A stretch of DNA of 64,000 nucleotides from Sphingomonas sp. (GTDB lineage Bacteria; Pseudomonadota; Alphaproteobacteria; Sphingomonadales; Sphingomonadaceae). The translations under genes were made by a program, and so were the position numbers. The notes under the pieces are model-generated. The model was not told where the DNA came from. It made no database searches and saw only the letters and a program-made list of their open reading frames with translations. The stretch covers positions 62,001 to 126,000 of the forward strand of contig JABDNH010000007.1 in the NCBI GenBank assembly GCA_013001055.1, given 5' to 3'. Below, in pieces: positions 63,937 to 64,000 of the stretch (position 1 is the first letter of the stretch; each line of letters begins with the position of its first letter).

Positions 63937-64000
63937 CTATTGCCGCTTGCGTCCGAACTGCCGGATGGCGCCGACATCGGGCGGCGGCGGGTCGGTAAGG
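63937..64000 (-). CDS. C-terminal end of a gene running off the window
   Basis: A minus-strand frame enters from the right edge and stops with TAG at 63939-63937. The last 20 residues are proline-rich, then basic (LTDPPPPDVGAIRQF, then GRKRQ). The tail ends 53 nt before the amidohydrolase start codon on the same strand, which fits an upstream operon gene. Too little is visible to name a family, and the frame could be fortuitous. Confidence 0.4.
   Translation of the reverse strand, partial: LTDPPPPDVGAIRQFGRKRQ

Overview
The window looks like a chromosomal segment of an alphaproteobacterium, most likely from the Sphingomonadales. The evidence is high GC with GC-rich third codon positions, tight gene packing with many ATGA and TGATG junctions, a TTG-started 51-residue helical protein of a type I associate with sphingomonads, a ribosomal S12 with arginine at position 88, and an arginine succinyltransferase (AST) gene pair next to an M20 peptidase. 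I saw no rRNA, insertion sequence, integrase, prophage or CRISPR array. The order-level placement is inference from gene content.

Layout. 1-8.7 kb: the end of an MFS transporter, a membrane GGDEF-EAL-PilZ cyclic-di-GMP protein, an acyl-CoA dehydrogenase with its MerR regulator and a LiuR-like operator, a lipoprotein, purF and an SDR. 8.7-16.4 kb (minus strand): a close-packed run from korA through a 25-residue membrane peptide and korB to a YdjM-like hydrolase, photolyase, cyclopropane fatty acid synthase and a serine hydrolase. 16.5-20.5 kb: rppH, then an M20 peptidase-astA-astB operon for arginine breakdown. 20.5-25.9 kb: small envelope proteins, one behind a sigma-54 type promoter, a SleB-type wall hydrolase, typA, a MarR regulator and a probably frameshifted unknown gene. 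25.9-33.5 kb: a fatty acyl-CoA catabolic block (FadB-like enzyme, two SDRs, three acyl-CoA dehydrogenases of which two look like a heteromeric pair, a thioesterase). 33.5-35.6 kb: purS-purQ, a lipoprotein and tRNA-Arg(UCU).

35.6-39.9 kb holds the most unusual block: three genes joined by TGATG junctions. They encode a BioD-like P-loop protein, an ABC exporter whose ATPase motifs are all degenerate, and an outer-membrane beta-barrel protein. A hairpin-containing leader follows the tRNA. I could not match the set to a described system.

39.9-42.4 kb carries a D-2-hydroxyacid dehydrogenase, folA and an SRPBCC protein. 42.5-59.5 kb is the str-S10-spc supercluster read on the minus strand from rpsL to adk. 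Its proteins S5, S17 and L3 carry long low-complexity extensions, and a two-tier hairpin lies between rpsJ and rplC. The window ends with a HisKA_2-type sensor kinase, a small unknown protein and two tandem exported amidohydrolases.
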